A stretch of 60,173 bases of DNA from Cyanobacteriota bacterium SRBZ.bins.94.201705 (GTDB lineage: Bacteria; Cyanobacteriota; Cyanobacteriia; Cyanobacteriales; Cyanobacteriaceae). Positions 48,447 through 58,275 of the stretch are shown here, piece after piece. The notes beneath the pieces are model-generated. The model was not told the DNA's origin. It made no database searches and saw nothing but the letters and a program-made list of their open reading frames with translations. Numbering within the stretch: position 1 is the stretch's first letter; the number at the start of each line of letters is the position of its first letter. Where the stretch lies: positions 1 to 60,173 of the forward strand of contig JAUQQP010000048.1 of assembly GCA_030549855.1 (NCBI GenBank), written 5' to 3'. The translations under genes and the position numbers were made by a program.

Positions 48447-48661
48447 TTTCCCTCTAAGAATAAGTTTTACATATTGTCTATTTTGATTAGTTAGAGAAAG
48501 TAGAGGTAGAGGACTTTTACAATTTGTTAAGATGGCGTATAATCCGTACAAGGTGTAAAGGGGGGAAAAAGGAATAGTCCTGTTGTGAAGAAGATGCCCT
48601 CTTCTTGGACAAACCGCCCCTCAAAGCTGTGTCAATTACGTTTGTCAAGAAAATTACTATC

Positions 48662-50755
48662 ATGGGTAAGGACTTAAGCAAGTATAGGAACATAGGCATA
48701 TTTGCCCACGTGGATGCAGGAAAGACCACTACCACAGAGAGAATCCTGAAGCTGACAGGGAAAATCCACAAAATGGGAGAAGTCCACGAAGGGGCGGCTA
48801 CTACTGATTTTATGGAACAAGAGAGAGAAAGGGGGATTACTATTCAGTCGGCGGCTACCACCTGTTACTGGAAAGGCCATCAGCTGAATATCATCGACAC
48901 CCCCGGACACGTGGATTTTACCATTGAAGTATACCGCTCTCTCAAAGTCCTAGACGGTGGCATTGGTGTTTTCTGTGGTTCAGGGGGGGTGGAACCTCAG
49001 TCTGAAACCAACTGGCGTTATGCCAACGATTCTAGGGTAGCTCGTATTATCTATGTAAACAAGCTAGATAGAACAGGGGCGGACTTCTTCCGGGTAGTAA
49101 AGCAAATCGAGGACATTTTGGGGGCTAAACCCCTGGTGATGGTATTGCCTATTGGGGTGGAAAATGACTTCAAGGGGGTAGTGGAATTGTTAACCCGGAA
49201 AGCCTGGATTTGGGACGATTCCGGCGATCCCATGAACTACCGCATCGAAGAGGTGCCCGCATATATGAAAGACCAGGTGGAGGAGTATCGGGAGCGTCTG
49301 GTAGAAACGGCGGTAGAACAAGATGACGAGATTCTGGAAAAATACCTAGAAGGGGAAGAGCCTACCATAGAGGAACTAAAAAAATGCATCCGCAAGGGGA
49401 CTATTAACATGTCCTTCTTCCCCACCTTCTGTGGTTCCTCCTTCAAAAACAAGGGGGTACAGTTGGTGTTAGATGGGGTAGTAGACTATCTTCCCGCACC
49501 CAACGAGGTAAAACCACAGCCTATTATCGACCTGGAGGGCAATGAAACAGGAGAATATGCCATAGTAGATCCTAACCTGCCATTGAGGGCTTTAGCCTTT
49601 AAGGTAATGGACGATCGCTATGGGGCCCTCACTTTCATCCGTATCTATTCCGGCCGCATCGAAAAGGGCATGACTGTCCTCAACACCGCCACTGGCAAAA
49701 CTGAACGCATTGGCCGGATTGTGGAAATGCACGCCAATGAACGTCAGGAAATAGAATCAGCCCAGGCAGGAGATATAGTAGCCTTGGTGGGTCTGAAAAA
49801 CGTCCAAACCGGCCACACCCTTTGTGATCCGGAGTCCCCGGCCACCCTCGAACCCATGATTTTCCCAGATCCAGTCATCTCCGTGGCCATCAAACCCAAA
49901 CAAAAAGGCGCCAACGAGAAGATGCTCGCCGCCCTTACAAGGATGGTACAAGAAGATCCCTCCTTCCACGTGGAAACCGACCAGGAAAGCGGCGAGACCA
50001 TCATCAAGGGTATGGGCGAGTTGCACCTAGAAATCAAAGTGGACATCCTCAAACGCACCTATGGCGTCGAGGTGGAGGTAGGTAAACCCCAAGTGGCCTA
50101 TCGCGAAACTATTACAAGAGCAGTACAAGATAGCTATACCCACAAGAAACAAACGGGAGGGGCTGGCCAATTCGCCCGTATTGACTATATCATTGAACCT
50201 GGGGAGCCTGGGTCTGGATTCCAGTTTGAGTCTCGTGTTACAGGCGGTAATATACCCCGAGAATTCTGGCCGGCAGTACAAAAAGGCTTTGAGGCTAGTA
50301 AGGAAAAAGGTGTATTGGCAGGCTATCCCTGTGTGGACTTCAAGGTAATCCTCACCGATGGTGCCTATCACCCCGTAGATTCTAGTTCCATCGCCTATGA
50401 AATCGCCGCCCGTGCCGCCTATCGTCAATCCATCCCCAAAGCCGCACCCCAACTGTTGGAACCAATTATGAAAGTAGACGTCTTTACCCCAGAGGCTCAT
50501 GTAGGGGATGTCATTGGCGACTTAAACCGTCGTCGCGGCATGATCAAATCCCAGATGTCCACCCCCACCGGCGTGAGAATCAAAGCCGAGGCACCCCTCA
50601 GTGAGATGTTTGGCTATATCGGCGACTTACGCACCATGACTTCTGGCAGAGGCCAATTCTCTATGGAATTCTCCCATTATGCCCCCTGTCCTAAAAATGT
50701 AGCCGAAGAGGTCATCCGTGAGGCCAAAGAAAGAGAACTAGCCCTCGCCAAGTAG
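48662..50755 (+). CDS. fusA: Elongation factor G (stand-alone paralogue)
   Basis: GTPase that moves the ribosome along mRNA and helps split ribosomes. Met20 of the longer frame (ATG 48662) is chosen because the family starts there; the longer start is TTG 48605. The 696-residue factor has G1 HVDAGKTT, G2 RERGIT, G3 DTPGHVD, G4 NKLD, and full domains II-V ending in ELALAK. Unlike the str operon copy, no rpsL, rpsG or tuf is near. Cys105 (in VFCGSGG) and Cys242 (KKCIRK) are both present; I recall these positions as the redox pair in Synechocystis Slr1463, so this looks like its orthologue. A rho-independent terminator follows. Confidence 0.95.
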   Translation: MGKDLSKYRNIGIFAHVDAGKTTTTERILKLTGKIHKMGEVHEGAATTDFMEQERERGITIQSAATTCYWKGHQLNIIDTPGHVDFTIEVYRSLKVLDGGIGVFCGSGGVEPQSETNWRYANDSRVARIIYVNKLDRTGADFFRVVKQIEDILGAKPLVMVLPIGVENDFKGVVELLTRKAWIWDDSGDPMNYRIEEVPAYMKDQVEEYRERLVETAVEQDDEILEKYLEGEEPTIEELKKCIRKGTINMSFFPTFCGSSFKNKGVQLVLDGVVDYLPAPNEVKPQPIIDLEGNETGEYAIVDPNLPLRALAFKVMDDRYGALTFIRIYSGRIEKGMTVLNTATGKTERIGRIVEMHANERQEIESAQAGDIVALVGLKNVQTGHTLCDPESPATLEPMIFPDPVISVAIKPKQKGANEKMLAALTRMVQEDPSFHVETDQESGETIIKGMGELHLEIKVDILKRTYGVEVEVGKPQVAYRETITRAVQDSYTHKKQTGGAGQFARIDYIIEPGEPGSGFQFESRVTGGNIPREFWPAVQKGFEASKEKGVLAGYPCVDFKVILTDGAYHPVDSSSIAYEIAARAAYRQSIPKAAPQLLEPIMKVDVFTPEAHVGDVIGDLNRRRGMIKSQMSTPTGVRIKAEAPLSEMFGYIGDLRTMTSGRGQFSMEFSHYAPCPKNVAEEVIREAKERELALAK

Positions 50756-50791
50756 AATAGATAGACTCCCCCTTTTCCCCTTTCCCTTTGT

Positions 50792-50816
50792 CTCCCCCAG
50801 TGGGAGGCTTTTTTTT
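50792..50816 (+). terminator. Rho-independent terminator of fusA
   Basis: Hairpin with arms CTCCC (50792-50796) and GGGAG (50802-50806) around loop CCAGT, then a run of eight T bases (50809-50816). It lies 37 bases after the fusA stop codon. Confidence 0.85.
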
Positions 50817-51173
50817 GTCCTACAACCCCTAAATTTGTAAAATAATTGTACAGTCCTTTTATTCCTAGAAAAATTGCCTCCACAACGCCACAAAATAGCA
50901 CAAAAAATGGAAGCCCAGACCTATGAGTTACTGGGATTTTTGACAGAAATGGCCATGGTTAATCAATTCCTTAAGCTGAATTTTAACACTCCCCATGGTA
51001 GTACTGTCCCAAATGTATTTTAAAAAAATAAAACCTGGACAAAATCAACAAGGGTAAGGCACATTTTTGCAATAGCGTATCTATTTATTGAAAATTTTTC
51101 TTACACTTGCGTCATACATCTCCGAAGAAATCGCTACTATTGATATAATCTCTCAACAGCTTATTGCATATAT

Positions 51174-51192
51174 GTCAACGATTATCATTATT
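51174..51192 (-). promoter_or_regulatory. Fur-box-like site
   Basis: On the minus strand the 19 bases read AATAATGATAATCGTTGAC and match the classical Fur consensus GATAATGATAATCATTATC at 15 of 19 positions by my count. It lies about 317 bases before the next gene start and just after a TATAAT, so any Fur-regulated transcript would start within the region. Confidence 0.4.
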
Positions 51193-51264
51193 AAAGTGTG
51201 ATTTTACCCTTTTGGTTTAGCTAAGGAAAAAATGATGATTATCCCCGGCCTTGGAGAAGACAGT

Positions 51265-51337
51265 AGTGGAAGTAAAAATCTATATGCCTGAAAATAGCAA
51301 AAAGTCAAGGCAATTTAAAAAACACCGTACTTCCACT
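51265..51337. ncRNA. Candidate structured RNA or long-stem element
   Basis: AGTGGAAGTA at 51265-51274 is exactly complementary to TACTTCCACT at 51328-51337, enclosing 53 bases. Inside the loop TGCCTGA and TCAAGGCA form a second, one-bulge stem. A further hairpin with arms CGGGA (51401-51405) and TCCCG (51422-51426), itself containing CTAAAATTTAG, follows 64 bases later. No open frame crosses all of it. Class unknown; a leader or small RNA is possible. Confidence 0.35.
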
Positions 51338-51508
51338 CAGAAAAATTGGTACCTCGAGAAAAACAATCTTAATCACATAGTAGTGCAAGAAAGAAAAGCC
51401 CGGGACTAAAATTTAGCAGCATCCCGAGACTGGTCAAATTTTGTTCTTAAAATATGTTAAAATTACAGAATATATCTGCCGTGAACTTGAGATACCAACC
51501 AGGCTATA

Positions 51509-52483
51509 ATGGCTGAAATTGAAGACAGGGCTGAAAACATCCAGATAAAAATAGCAGGGGAGACTATTCCACCAGGAGTAGTAAAACAACTAGAAATACC
51601 AGTAGCCAGACTGCCAACCCAAACACTAATTTGTCTGCCGGTAACAGTAATAAACGGCCTAGAAAGCGGCGCCAGACTGTGGCTAAGTGCTGCTATTCAC
51701 GGGGATGAAATTAACGGTGTGGAAATCATCCGGCAAGTGGTAAATCAGGTAAACCCCCGTTGTCTCAAAGGCACCCTTATTGCTGTGCCCATAGTCAACG
51801 TCTTTGGCTTTATTGAACAATCTCGCTACCTGCCCGATAGACGAGACTTAAACCGTTGTTTCCCTGGCTCTGAAAATGGTTCCCTTGCCTCCCGCCTGGC
51901 CCACCTCTTCATGCGGGAAATTGTTTACAAGTGTACTCATGGTATAGATATACATACAGCGGCAATACATCGTATTAATTTACCCCAAATAAGGGCAAAT
52001 CTAGAGGATCCAGAAACCCTAAAAATAGCCGAGGCCTTTAATTGCCCCGTGATGATTCATGCCAATACCAGGGATGGTTCGTTGCGACAGGCAGCTAGTA
52101 GTCGTGGTATCCCTATCCTCCTCTACGAAGGTGGCGAAGCCCTCCGTTTTGACGACTATGCCATTGACGTGGGCATAAGAGGAATTTTCCGGGTGATGAA
52201 AGTACTAGGCATGTACGAACACCCCTGCTGTTACGAGGAGTTGCCCCCCTCTATCCGCATCCAACAGTCCAAATGGTTAAGGGCGCCCCACAGTGGCATG
52301 TTTCAGTTTAGAAGCCATCTGGGGGCAGTGGTGGAAAAAAAACAAGTCATCGGCACCATTACCGACGCCTTCGGCAATAGGACTGTGGCTGTCAAGTCCA
52401 ACGTCCGGGGTATAATTATAGGACATGTGCAAAACCCCCTTGTAAACCAAGGAGATGCCCTAGTGCACATTGCCCTCCTCTAA
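51509..52483 (+). CDS. M14-family succinylglutamate desuccinylase/aspartoacylase-like hydrolase
   Basis: Zinc amidohydrolase of 324 residues that removes an acyl group from an N-acylated amino acid or related compound. The zinc site is visible: His64 and Glu67 in HGDE, and His149 in DIHTA. Catalytic Glu207 in YEGGE is also present. The pattern RRDLNRCFPG near 111-120 is typical of the aspartoacylase group. No arginine succinyltransferase genes are near, so the substrate is unknown. Its 3' end overlaps the convergent PEP-CTERM pseudogene by 24 bases. Confidence 0.88.
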   Translation: MAEIEDRAENIQIKIAGETIPPGVVKQLEIPVARLPTQTLICLPVTVINGLESGARLWLSAAIHGDEINGVEIIRQVVNQVNPRCLKGTLIAVPIVNVFGFIEQSRYLPDRRDLNRCFPGSENGSLASRLAHLFMREIVYKCTHGIDIHTAAIHRINLPQIRANLEDPETLKIAEAFNCPVMIHANTRDGSLRQAASSRGIPILLYEGGEALRFDDYAIDVGIRGIFRVMKVLGMYEHPCCYEELPPSIRIQQSKWLRAPHSGMFQFRSHLGAVVEKKQVIGTITDAFGNRTVAVKSNVRGIIIGHVQNPLVNQGDALVHIALL

Positions 52484-53122
52484 CAACACTCTAGACTGCC
52501 GTTGTTTGAACAATATCCCTAACCCCAAGGCTAAACCTGTGCCTGAAATTGTAACAGGCTCGGGGGTATTTTCCACGGGATGTACACGAGGCACTGAGTC
52601 TGTCGGACTATTGGAGTCAGGCAATTGTAATTCCCCTAAAGGGGTGCTTATGCTTCCCTGGATACTGCCACCCCCTCCCTCCACCATCGTTAAAGAATCG
52701 AGTAAACCCCCCCTTCCCGTTTCCCTCAACCCTAGGGCATTGGTATCATCACCAAAGATAAAGGTGGGCACCCCAGTAATTCCATTATCCCCTGTACTGG
52801 GCAACTCTGCTGTGACTCTTGCATTGCCAAAATCCCCCACAAACACCCCCTCTTCTACCGCCACATCAGGGAGAAAGTCATAATCCTCCGCCTCCTCCAC
52901 CAAGATGGGCAAATTCCCCCGTGGGCTTTTTTTATCTTTCTCTTGTTTACTGCTTTGAGCGTCTGAGAAGGAAGAGAAACCCTCTCCTGCGCCTTAGCAA
53001 TCCCCTTTATGGTAACTGCCTCAGCCGTCTCCGTAGCTACAAAACCAATAGTTGGTTATTGCCACCATCCCTGTAAGGCCAACCCCAAAGAGGAGTGATT
53101 TTTGGCAGCCCATTGTTGCCAT
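52460..53122 (-). pseudogene. PEP-CTERM protein gene, two frameshifts
   Basis: From ATG 53122 the minus strand reads a signal peptide (MATMGCQKSLLFGVGLTGMV); removing one base at the ATAACC near 53057 restores PTIGFVATETAEAVTIKG, which matches the signal-cleavage region of the neighbouring PEP-CTERM protein. A second shift lies in the run of seven A bases (52928-52934): adding one A continues into NLPILVEEAEDYDFLPDVAV and the frame that ends in ENTPEPVTISGTGLALGLGI, a PEP-CTERM sorting tail. Read this way the protein would be about 220 residues, exported. Either it is decayed, phase-variable at the A-run, or these are assembly errors. Confidence 0.75.
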
Positions 53123-53385
53123 TTTTTATCCCCCCTTCTGCCGCTACAGTTCTAAATCCCCTATTTAGATTATAGATAAATGCCAACAAAAATTCGATTA
53201 TTTGTCGGGGGGAAAACAATATTCTTTCGTTAATTATCCTGGATTGTCCTTAAATTTACCCATTCCCCTCCCCTTTTACCTGGTAAATACCTAATACTTA
53301 AAAAGATTTAAAAAAAAAGAGAATAAGACCCAAACAACCTCCCCCCTGGCCCAAAATTAGGTTAGTTGTTTCTTCGACTTCAAGA

Positions 53386-54090
53386 CTAGGCTAGTTGTTT
53401 TTTTGACTGATGCCGCTTAAACAATATCCCCAAGCCTAGGGCTAAACCTGTGCCTAAAATTGTAACAGGCTCGGGCACCTCTTCTATCTCTAGGGTTAAA
53501 GTATAACTGGAAGTGTCCCCAGAACGACTAGAAGTAAGGGTGCCTGTGGCGGGAATGAGTCGGCCACCAAAGTTCAAAAAGCCTGTAAACTCGGGATAGG
53601 AAGAAACTACCGCCGGCCTTCCCCTGGAAGCTAACACCGTATAAGCCGCTGGCGACAGGTCAAAATTCAGGTTGCCAGTGACACTGCCCCATGTCCTGGT
53701 ACCAAAATTTATAAAGGAAGTCATGCCAGAATTAGTATAGAAAGGACTCCCTGCCACCCCCGGCGCCGTAAAGGTCAAATCACGGATTGCAAAACCACTT
53801 TGGCCGTCGTTTGTGCCTATTAGGTTGCTCAAACTAGGTACCAGACTATTAAAACGCCCTGTGGCACTTATCCCATCTATTGTCCTGAAATCCAGAATTA
53901 CGTTAGCCCTGCCCAAGCCGCTATTGCTTTGGAAGGAGAGATTACTCAGTCCGTTGATAGTAAGACTGCTTGTAGGACGACTCCCAGTCACACTTACTGC
54001 TTGGGCTGTCTCCGCATTAACACTTAACCCAGCCACTGCCGCCAGAGCCGCCACTGGTAGTATACTGAGGTACAGTTTTAAGTTTCTCAT
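53386..54090 (-). CDS. PEP-CTERM domain secreted protein
   Basis: Start is Met11 of the longer frame (ATG 54090), at the signal peptide MRNLKLYLSILPVAALAAV. The mature part is a beta-rich, Ser/Thr/Gly-rich region (SLVPSLSNLIGTNDGQ, GRPAVVSSYPEFTGFLNFGG). The C-terminal sorting signal is complete: VPEPVTILGTGLALGLGILF followed by KRHQSKK. Such proteins are processed by an exosortase and anchored or released at the cell surface in biofilm-forming bacteria. The DNA of its tail (about 53401-53470) is nearly identical to that of the neighbouring pseudogene, so the two arose by duplication or conversion. Confidence 0.85.
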   Translation of the reverse strand: MRNLKLYLSILPVAALAAVAGLSVNAETAQAVSVTGSRPTSSLTINGLSNLSFQSNSGLGRANVILDFRTIDGISATGRFNSLVPSLSNLIGTNDGQSGFAIRDLTFTAPGVAGSPFYTNSGMTSFINFGTRTWGSVTGNLNFDLSPAAYTVLASRGRPAVVSSYPEFTGFLNFGGRLIPATGTLTSSRSGDTSSYTLTLEIEEVPEPVTILGTGLALGLGILFKRHQSKKQLA

Positions 54091-54416
54091 TCTCTCTTTT
54101 CCTGTTAGAATTACTACCATCTCCTATGATATGATTATACGGGAAAAAGCCCAAAAGATCAATAGTTTTTGTCCTAAAAATCCCATTTTTCTCTTCATAT
54201 TATCTTTATCGAATTGCGTCTTAACTCGCCCCTAATTTCACTGCTACTTTAATAAAAAATCAAAAAATACAGGGTTTTCACGGATTCCTCTCCTGGAAGA
54301 TTTTTGAGTAAAAATACTGAAGTAATAATAGGGAGAGGTGAAGGGGAAAAATAAATGGGCCGAAAGGGCAGAGTAATCTAAAATAGAAATAACCTGAATT
54401 TAACCTAGGGACGGAC

Positions 54417-54773
54417 ATGACACAAACAGCTACCCCAAAGAAGGGAATTATCATTACTGAAAAAGCCCTTAAACATCTCTTAACCTTGAGAGAGAAACAG
54501 GGGAACAATGAACTATGCCTGAGAGTGGGTGTAAGACAAGGAGGATGTTCGGGGATGTCCTACATGATGGACTTTGAAACCCCTGATAATATTACCGAAC
54601 AGGATGAGGTTTTCGACTACGATGGTTTTAAAATAGTATGTGATCGCAAAAGTCTTTTGTACTTATACGGGCTACAACTAGACTATAGCGACGCCCTTAT
54701 CGGTGGAGGCTTCCAATTCACTAACCCCAATGCCACCCAAACTTGTGGTTGTGGCAAATCCTTCGCCGCCTAG
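54417..54773 (+). CDS. IscA/SufA-like iron-sulfur carrier
   Basis: A-type carrier that holds or delivers iron-sulfur clusters or iron. The 118 residues have the HesB family core with Cys44 in GGCSG and Cys110, Cys112 in the C-terminal CGCG motif, so all three ligand cysteines are present. The N-terminal extension is short. It is probably a housekeeping copy. It lies 644 bases from the suf-less neighbours and no other suf or isc gene is in the window. Confidence 0.93.
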   Translation: MTQTATPKKGIIITEKALKHLLTLREKQGNNELCLRVGVRQGGCSGMSYMMDFETPDNITEQDEVFDYDGFKIVCDRKSLLYLYGLQLDYSDALIGGGFQFTNPNATQTCGCGKSFAA

Positions 54774-54831
54774 TCTCTGTACAATAGGCTAAAAGAATAT
54801 TCCCTTGACCATCCTCCAGTCTCTTGTGGGC

Positions 54832-54852
54832 ATTAGGTATTAGGTATTAACT
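54832..54852. repeat. Short tandem heptamer repeat (ATTAGGT)
   Basis: Two full and one partial copy of ATTAGGT just before the next start codon. A common cyanobacterial short-repeat type. It sits within the possible leader of the following gene. Confidence 0.8.
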
Positions 54853-54864
54853 GATTTGACGTCC

Positions 54865-55224
54865 ATGTGGCCTTTTTTCCCCCGCAAACCCCACAAAAAT
54901 CCTCCTCCCGCCTCCCCTCCTCCCCCAACTCTCCCTACGTCTATCAAACCACGTCGGCAAGTAAGAATACCCCCCCATTTTCAAAAACACCCTGTGGTTA
55001 CCTACTCCCAAGCCGAAATCCAAAGGGAGTTGAGAAAATACCCAAGATTGTTACGTATCCTCGGCTATGCCTATCAATATCAAATCACCTTTGCCGCCGA
55101 GGGGAAAGAAACACAATACTGGTTTTGTCGTAATCTCAGAGTTGCCACTATCCTTATTAAATACCTCCACGACAAACAATGGCCAGTCCACTGGCAGGAA
55201 AAACCCTTTAAACTAAAGTCATAA
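54865..55224 (+). CDS. Small conserved hypothetical protein
   Basis: A 119-residue protein from ATG 54865; an upstream TTG at 54856 would add three residues. The N-terminus is proline-rich (PPPASPPPPTLP), then a basic region and a compact C-terminal domain with YSQAEIQRELRKYPRLLRIL near 49-67 and FCRNLRVATILIKYLHDKQWP. I do not know its function. Its last codons and stop lie in a tandem 18-bp repeat. Confidence 0.65.
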   Translation: MWPFFPRKPHKNPPPASPPPPTLPTSIKPRRQVRIPPHFQKHPVVTYSQAEIQRELRKYPRLLRILGYAYQYQITFAAEGKETQYWFCRNLRVATILIKYLHDKQWPVHWQEKPFKLKS

Positions 55225-55258
55225 CTTAAACTAAAATCACAACTTAAACTAAAATAAC
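55205..55258. repeat. Three tandem 18-bp repeats across a stop codon
   Basis: Units at 55205-55222, 55223-55240 and 55241-55258 are close copies of AACTTAAACTAAAATCAC (the first diverges at three to four positions). The stop codon of the preceding gene sits at the junction of the first two. Because the unit is a multiple of three, changes in copy number would keep the reading frame. Confidence 0.8.
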
Positions 55259-55394
55259 AAATGACAACACCTCCCCCATCCCACTATTATAATTGCCAGT
55301 GTAGGTTTAAAAATAACCTGCAAAAAAAAACACCACTCAGGTCAGGGTTTTCCTTCTCCCATCTAACTTCCTCAAAACTATAGTCAGCTGACTA

Positions 55395-58229
55395 ATGGTA
55401 GCCTTCAACCTCACCCAGGAAAAAATTGCCCGTCATCCCTTCTGGGATATTCTGTGTTTCGGGGGGGATGCACAACTGTTTCGGAAACTAAAACAATACT
55501 GCGACAACATCTACTTTCTGGATAAACCCTGTCGTCTGATAAATAATCTACAGGCTATTTCCCCTGAGGAATTGAATCTTTCCCTTCTCTTCGTCATCAT
55601 CTCAAAAGCTACAAATATATCCGGTTATTTTTTTAGAAGAATCAGGGCTAAAATTAATAACTTTCTCCCCAAGATTCTGGTAATCTCCGCCGACAAAATA
55701 GATGGAAACACCAGAAAGTTACTCCTGGAAAACGAAGAGGTATTAGACTACTTAGAGGCCTACAATCTAAAATTTGATATTCTGGAACAAAAGGTAGTCA
55801 GTGCCCTAAAAGTTTACCACGAACAATGCATCTGTTTGGAAGCGGGAAAGAGAGAAGAAATTAGTCTCTGGGGAGGTAACAGTCAAATACAACAAATTGC
55901 CACTTTCATCCCCGGCATGGTATTCCAACTAAAATATGATTCCCCCCAGGATTGTTTCTTTACCTTTGTAAGTCGGGCAGTAGAAGATATTTTTGAGTGT
56001 ACCCCAGAAGAGGCCATTCAGGACATAAACAAAATAATATCCTGCATTAATGAGGAGCAAAACCTACAACTACAAAGAGTCATCCAGCTGTCAAAACAGT
56101 ATTTTACCCCCTTTAATTTCGACTGTCAAATTCTCACCCCCAGTGGCAAAACCAAATATATACGCATCCACTCCTCCCCCCAAAAAATATCAAAGGAAAG
56201 TCTGGTTTACAATGGCATCGTAATTGATATCACCGTGGAAAAGCAAAGGGAAATCGCCTTAAGAGAAAATGCCCTCCTCCAAAAAACAATCAATACTATC
56301 GTAGCCAAAATGAGGGAGACATTGGATTTTCAATCAGTCTGCAATACCGCCACCGCCGAAGTAAGAAATCTCCTAAATTGTGATCAAGTGGCAGTATATA
56401 AATTTCGGGAAGATTGGGGAGGAAGTTTTGTTGCAGAAAGTTGTCGTCATGACTCTGTCTCCCTTCTCCGTCACAACCAGGGGGTTTGGGATGATTCTTA
56501 CCTACAATCCCTACAAGGAGGTAGATACCGTTACGGCGATATTCTCACTGTTGATGATTTAGATGACTGTGAATTATCTCCTTGTCATCGTCAAAAATAT
56601 CGGGAATATAACATTAAATCCCTCTGTACAGTGCCAATTTTTTGTGGTAACAAATTGTGGGGATTATTGGCATGTTATTACCGTCACCGCTATCACTGGC
56701 AACCTCGTCATGTTAACATACTAAAACAAATAGCTAGTCAGTTAGGTATTGCCATCGAACAGGCTAATTTATTCCATGAAATTAAAAGACAATCGGAGGA
56801 GTTAAAACAAGCCAAGGAAAAGGCAGAAATTGCCTGTAAAGCCAAGAGTGAATTCATCGCCAACATCAGTCACGAAATTCGTACCCCCCTCAATGCTATT
56901 TTAGGTTTTGCCGATTTACTCCGAGATATAATTACCGACGAAAAAGGCAAAGACTATCTGGAAGCTATTATCACCAGTAGCAATAGTCTTTTATCCCTCC
57001 TCAATGACATTCTGGAATTGTCTAAGATTGAAGCGGGGAAAATGCCCATTACCTACAAGCCAATGCAACTCACATCTCTGTTGGAGGATATCATGGGTGT
57101 TTTCTCCCTCAAAGCCAAGGAAAAAAACTTAGACTTTCAGCTAATAATAGAAGAGAATTGCCCAGATAATATCCTTTTTGATGGTGCCAGATTAAGACAG
57201 ATACTGTTTAACCTAATCGGCAATGCTATTAAATTCACCCACCGAGGATACGTGAAAGTATTTGCCAGGGGAATTGATAATAATGATGGCCATTGTTGTG
57301 GATTTAAAATAACCGTGGAAGATACGGGAGTTGGTATTAAAGAAGACCAATTAGAGCGAATTTTTGAGGCATTTGCCCAAGAATGCGAACCAACTATCCG
57401 CCAATATGAGGGCATAGGTTTGGGTTTGACCATCACTAAAAGACTAGTATCCCTTCTCCAGGGAAATATTTATGTAGAAAGCCAGGTAGGTGTGGGAAGT
57501 AAATTCACTGTAGAATTTCCCCATGTAGCCTTAACTTCTTCTCCCGAAACACCTAACCCCGAAGAGAAATTACAACCTACTATACCCTATGTATTAGCCA
57601 TCAATCAAGCCGAATCAGATTTGGTGACAATCAGAGAGTATTTTCAGAAGAATAACCACCATGTGATTTGTGCTGAATCCGAAGAGGAAGCTATTGTTTT
57701 AATGGCAGAATACCGCCCAGAATTGATATTCTTAGGGGTAAATAATTCATCAGAAAGAGAGGAAGCATTTTTAAAAATGACTCAGGAATTATGTAGGAAT
57801 AGAAACGTACCTCTCATCCTTGTAGCCAACCCCGAAAAATCCCAAAATTTGCTCCAGAAAAATAGCAGCGAATGCTTGTTATTAAAACCAGTAAAAGAGG
57901 AAGATTTATTGGCAGTAATTCAAAGATTAGGTAGCCTGGAGCCTAAAGGAAAGGAAACCAGGTATTCAAAAACGAAAATGTCCCTTTGCCATCCTGAACT
58001 AAGGCAAAAGATGGAAGAAGTGTATAGGAAACAATGGCAGGAGATTAAGGAGACGAAAATTATATCCAGGATAAAAAAATTTGCGGAGAAATTAAAGGAA
58101 GAAGCCACCAAATATAATGATAATATCCTGCTAAATTACGCAGCAAAAATAAAGGAGGACATTGAAAACCTAGACTTGGAATCCCTGGATAAAACCCTAA
58201 ATAGGTTTCCAGAGTTACTAACAGGATAA
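55395..58229 (+). CDS. Hybrid histidine kinase with PAS and cyanobacteriochrome-like GAF
   Basis: A 944-residue soluble signalling protein. Order by eye: a degenerate receiver-like N-terminal region (1-140), PAS (165-285), GAF (308-456), HisKA with His493 in [10 protein letters not shown], a full ATPase with N-box [11 protein letters not shown]1 DTGVGI and G2 GIGLGLTI, and a C-terminal receiver whose phospho-Asp is replaced (LIFLGVNN), though LLKPV is kept. The GAF shows the cyanobacteriochrome pattern [21 protein letters not shown] and SPCHRQ with candidate bilin-attachment Cys397 followed by His398. There is no PHY domain. A light-sensing role is likely but not proven; it could also sense another ligand. 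Confidence 0.85.
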   Translation: MVAFNLTQEKIARHPFWDILCFGGDAQLFRKLKQYCDNIYFLDKPCRLINNLQAISPEELNLSLLFVIISKATNISGYFFRRIRAKINNFLPKILVISADKIDGNTRKLLLENEEVLDYLEAYNLKFDILEQKVVSALKVYHEQCICLEAGKREEISLWGGNSQIQQIATFIPGMVFQLKYDSPQDCFFTFVSRAVEDIFECTPEEAIQDINKIISCINEEQNLQLQRVIQLSKQYFTPFNFDCQILTPSGKTKYIRIHSSPQKISKESLVYNGIVIDITVEKQREIALRENALLQKTINTIVAKMRETLDFQSVCNTATAEVRNLLNCDQVAVYKFREDWGGSFVAESCRHDSVSLLRHNQGVWDDSYLQSLQGGRYRYGDILTVDDLDDCELSPCHRQKYREYNIKSLCTVPIFCGNKLWGLLACYYRHRYHWQPRHVNILKQIASQLGIAIEQANLFHEIKRQSEELKQAKEKAEIACKAKSEFIANISHEIRTPLNAILGFADLLRDIITDEKGKDYLEAIITSSNSLLSLLNDILELSKIEAGKMPITYKPMQLTSLLEDIMGVFSLKAKEKNLDFQLIIEENCPDNILFDGARLRQILFNLIGNAIKFTHRGYVKVFARGIDNNDGHCCGFKITVEDTGVGIKEDQLERIFEAFAQECEPTIRQYEGIGLGLTITKRLVSLLQGNIYVESQVGVGSKFTVEFPHVALTSSPETPNPEEKLQPTIPYVLAINQAESDLVTIREYFQKNNHHVICAESEEEAIVLMAEYRPELIFLGVNNSSEREEAFLKMTQELCRNRNVPLILVANPEKSQNLLQKNSSECLLLKPVKEEDLLAVIQRLGSLEPKGKETRYSKTKMSLCHPELRQKMEEVYRKQWQEIKETKIISRIKKFAEKLKEEATKYNDNILLNYAAKIKEDIENLDLESLDKTLNRFPELLTG

Positions 58230-58275
58230 ACTAACCCAAATAAGTCAGCTTCACGTAAGGACAAGTAGTGATAGT

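Larger units (their letters stand above)
50830..51508. other. Long intergenic region with structured and regulatory-like elements
   Basis: No gene is supported here. The first half is AT-rich with no notable features. The second half contains a Fur-box-like site, a long imperfect stem element and a hairpin before the M14-family gene start; these are listed separately. A TATAAT at 51144-51149 could be a -10 box. Confidence 0.5.

Noticed and set aside
48605-48661. Longer fusA start (TTG)
   Set aside because: EF-G begins at [10 protein letters not shown]; the extension has no similarity and a weak start codon.
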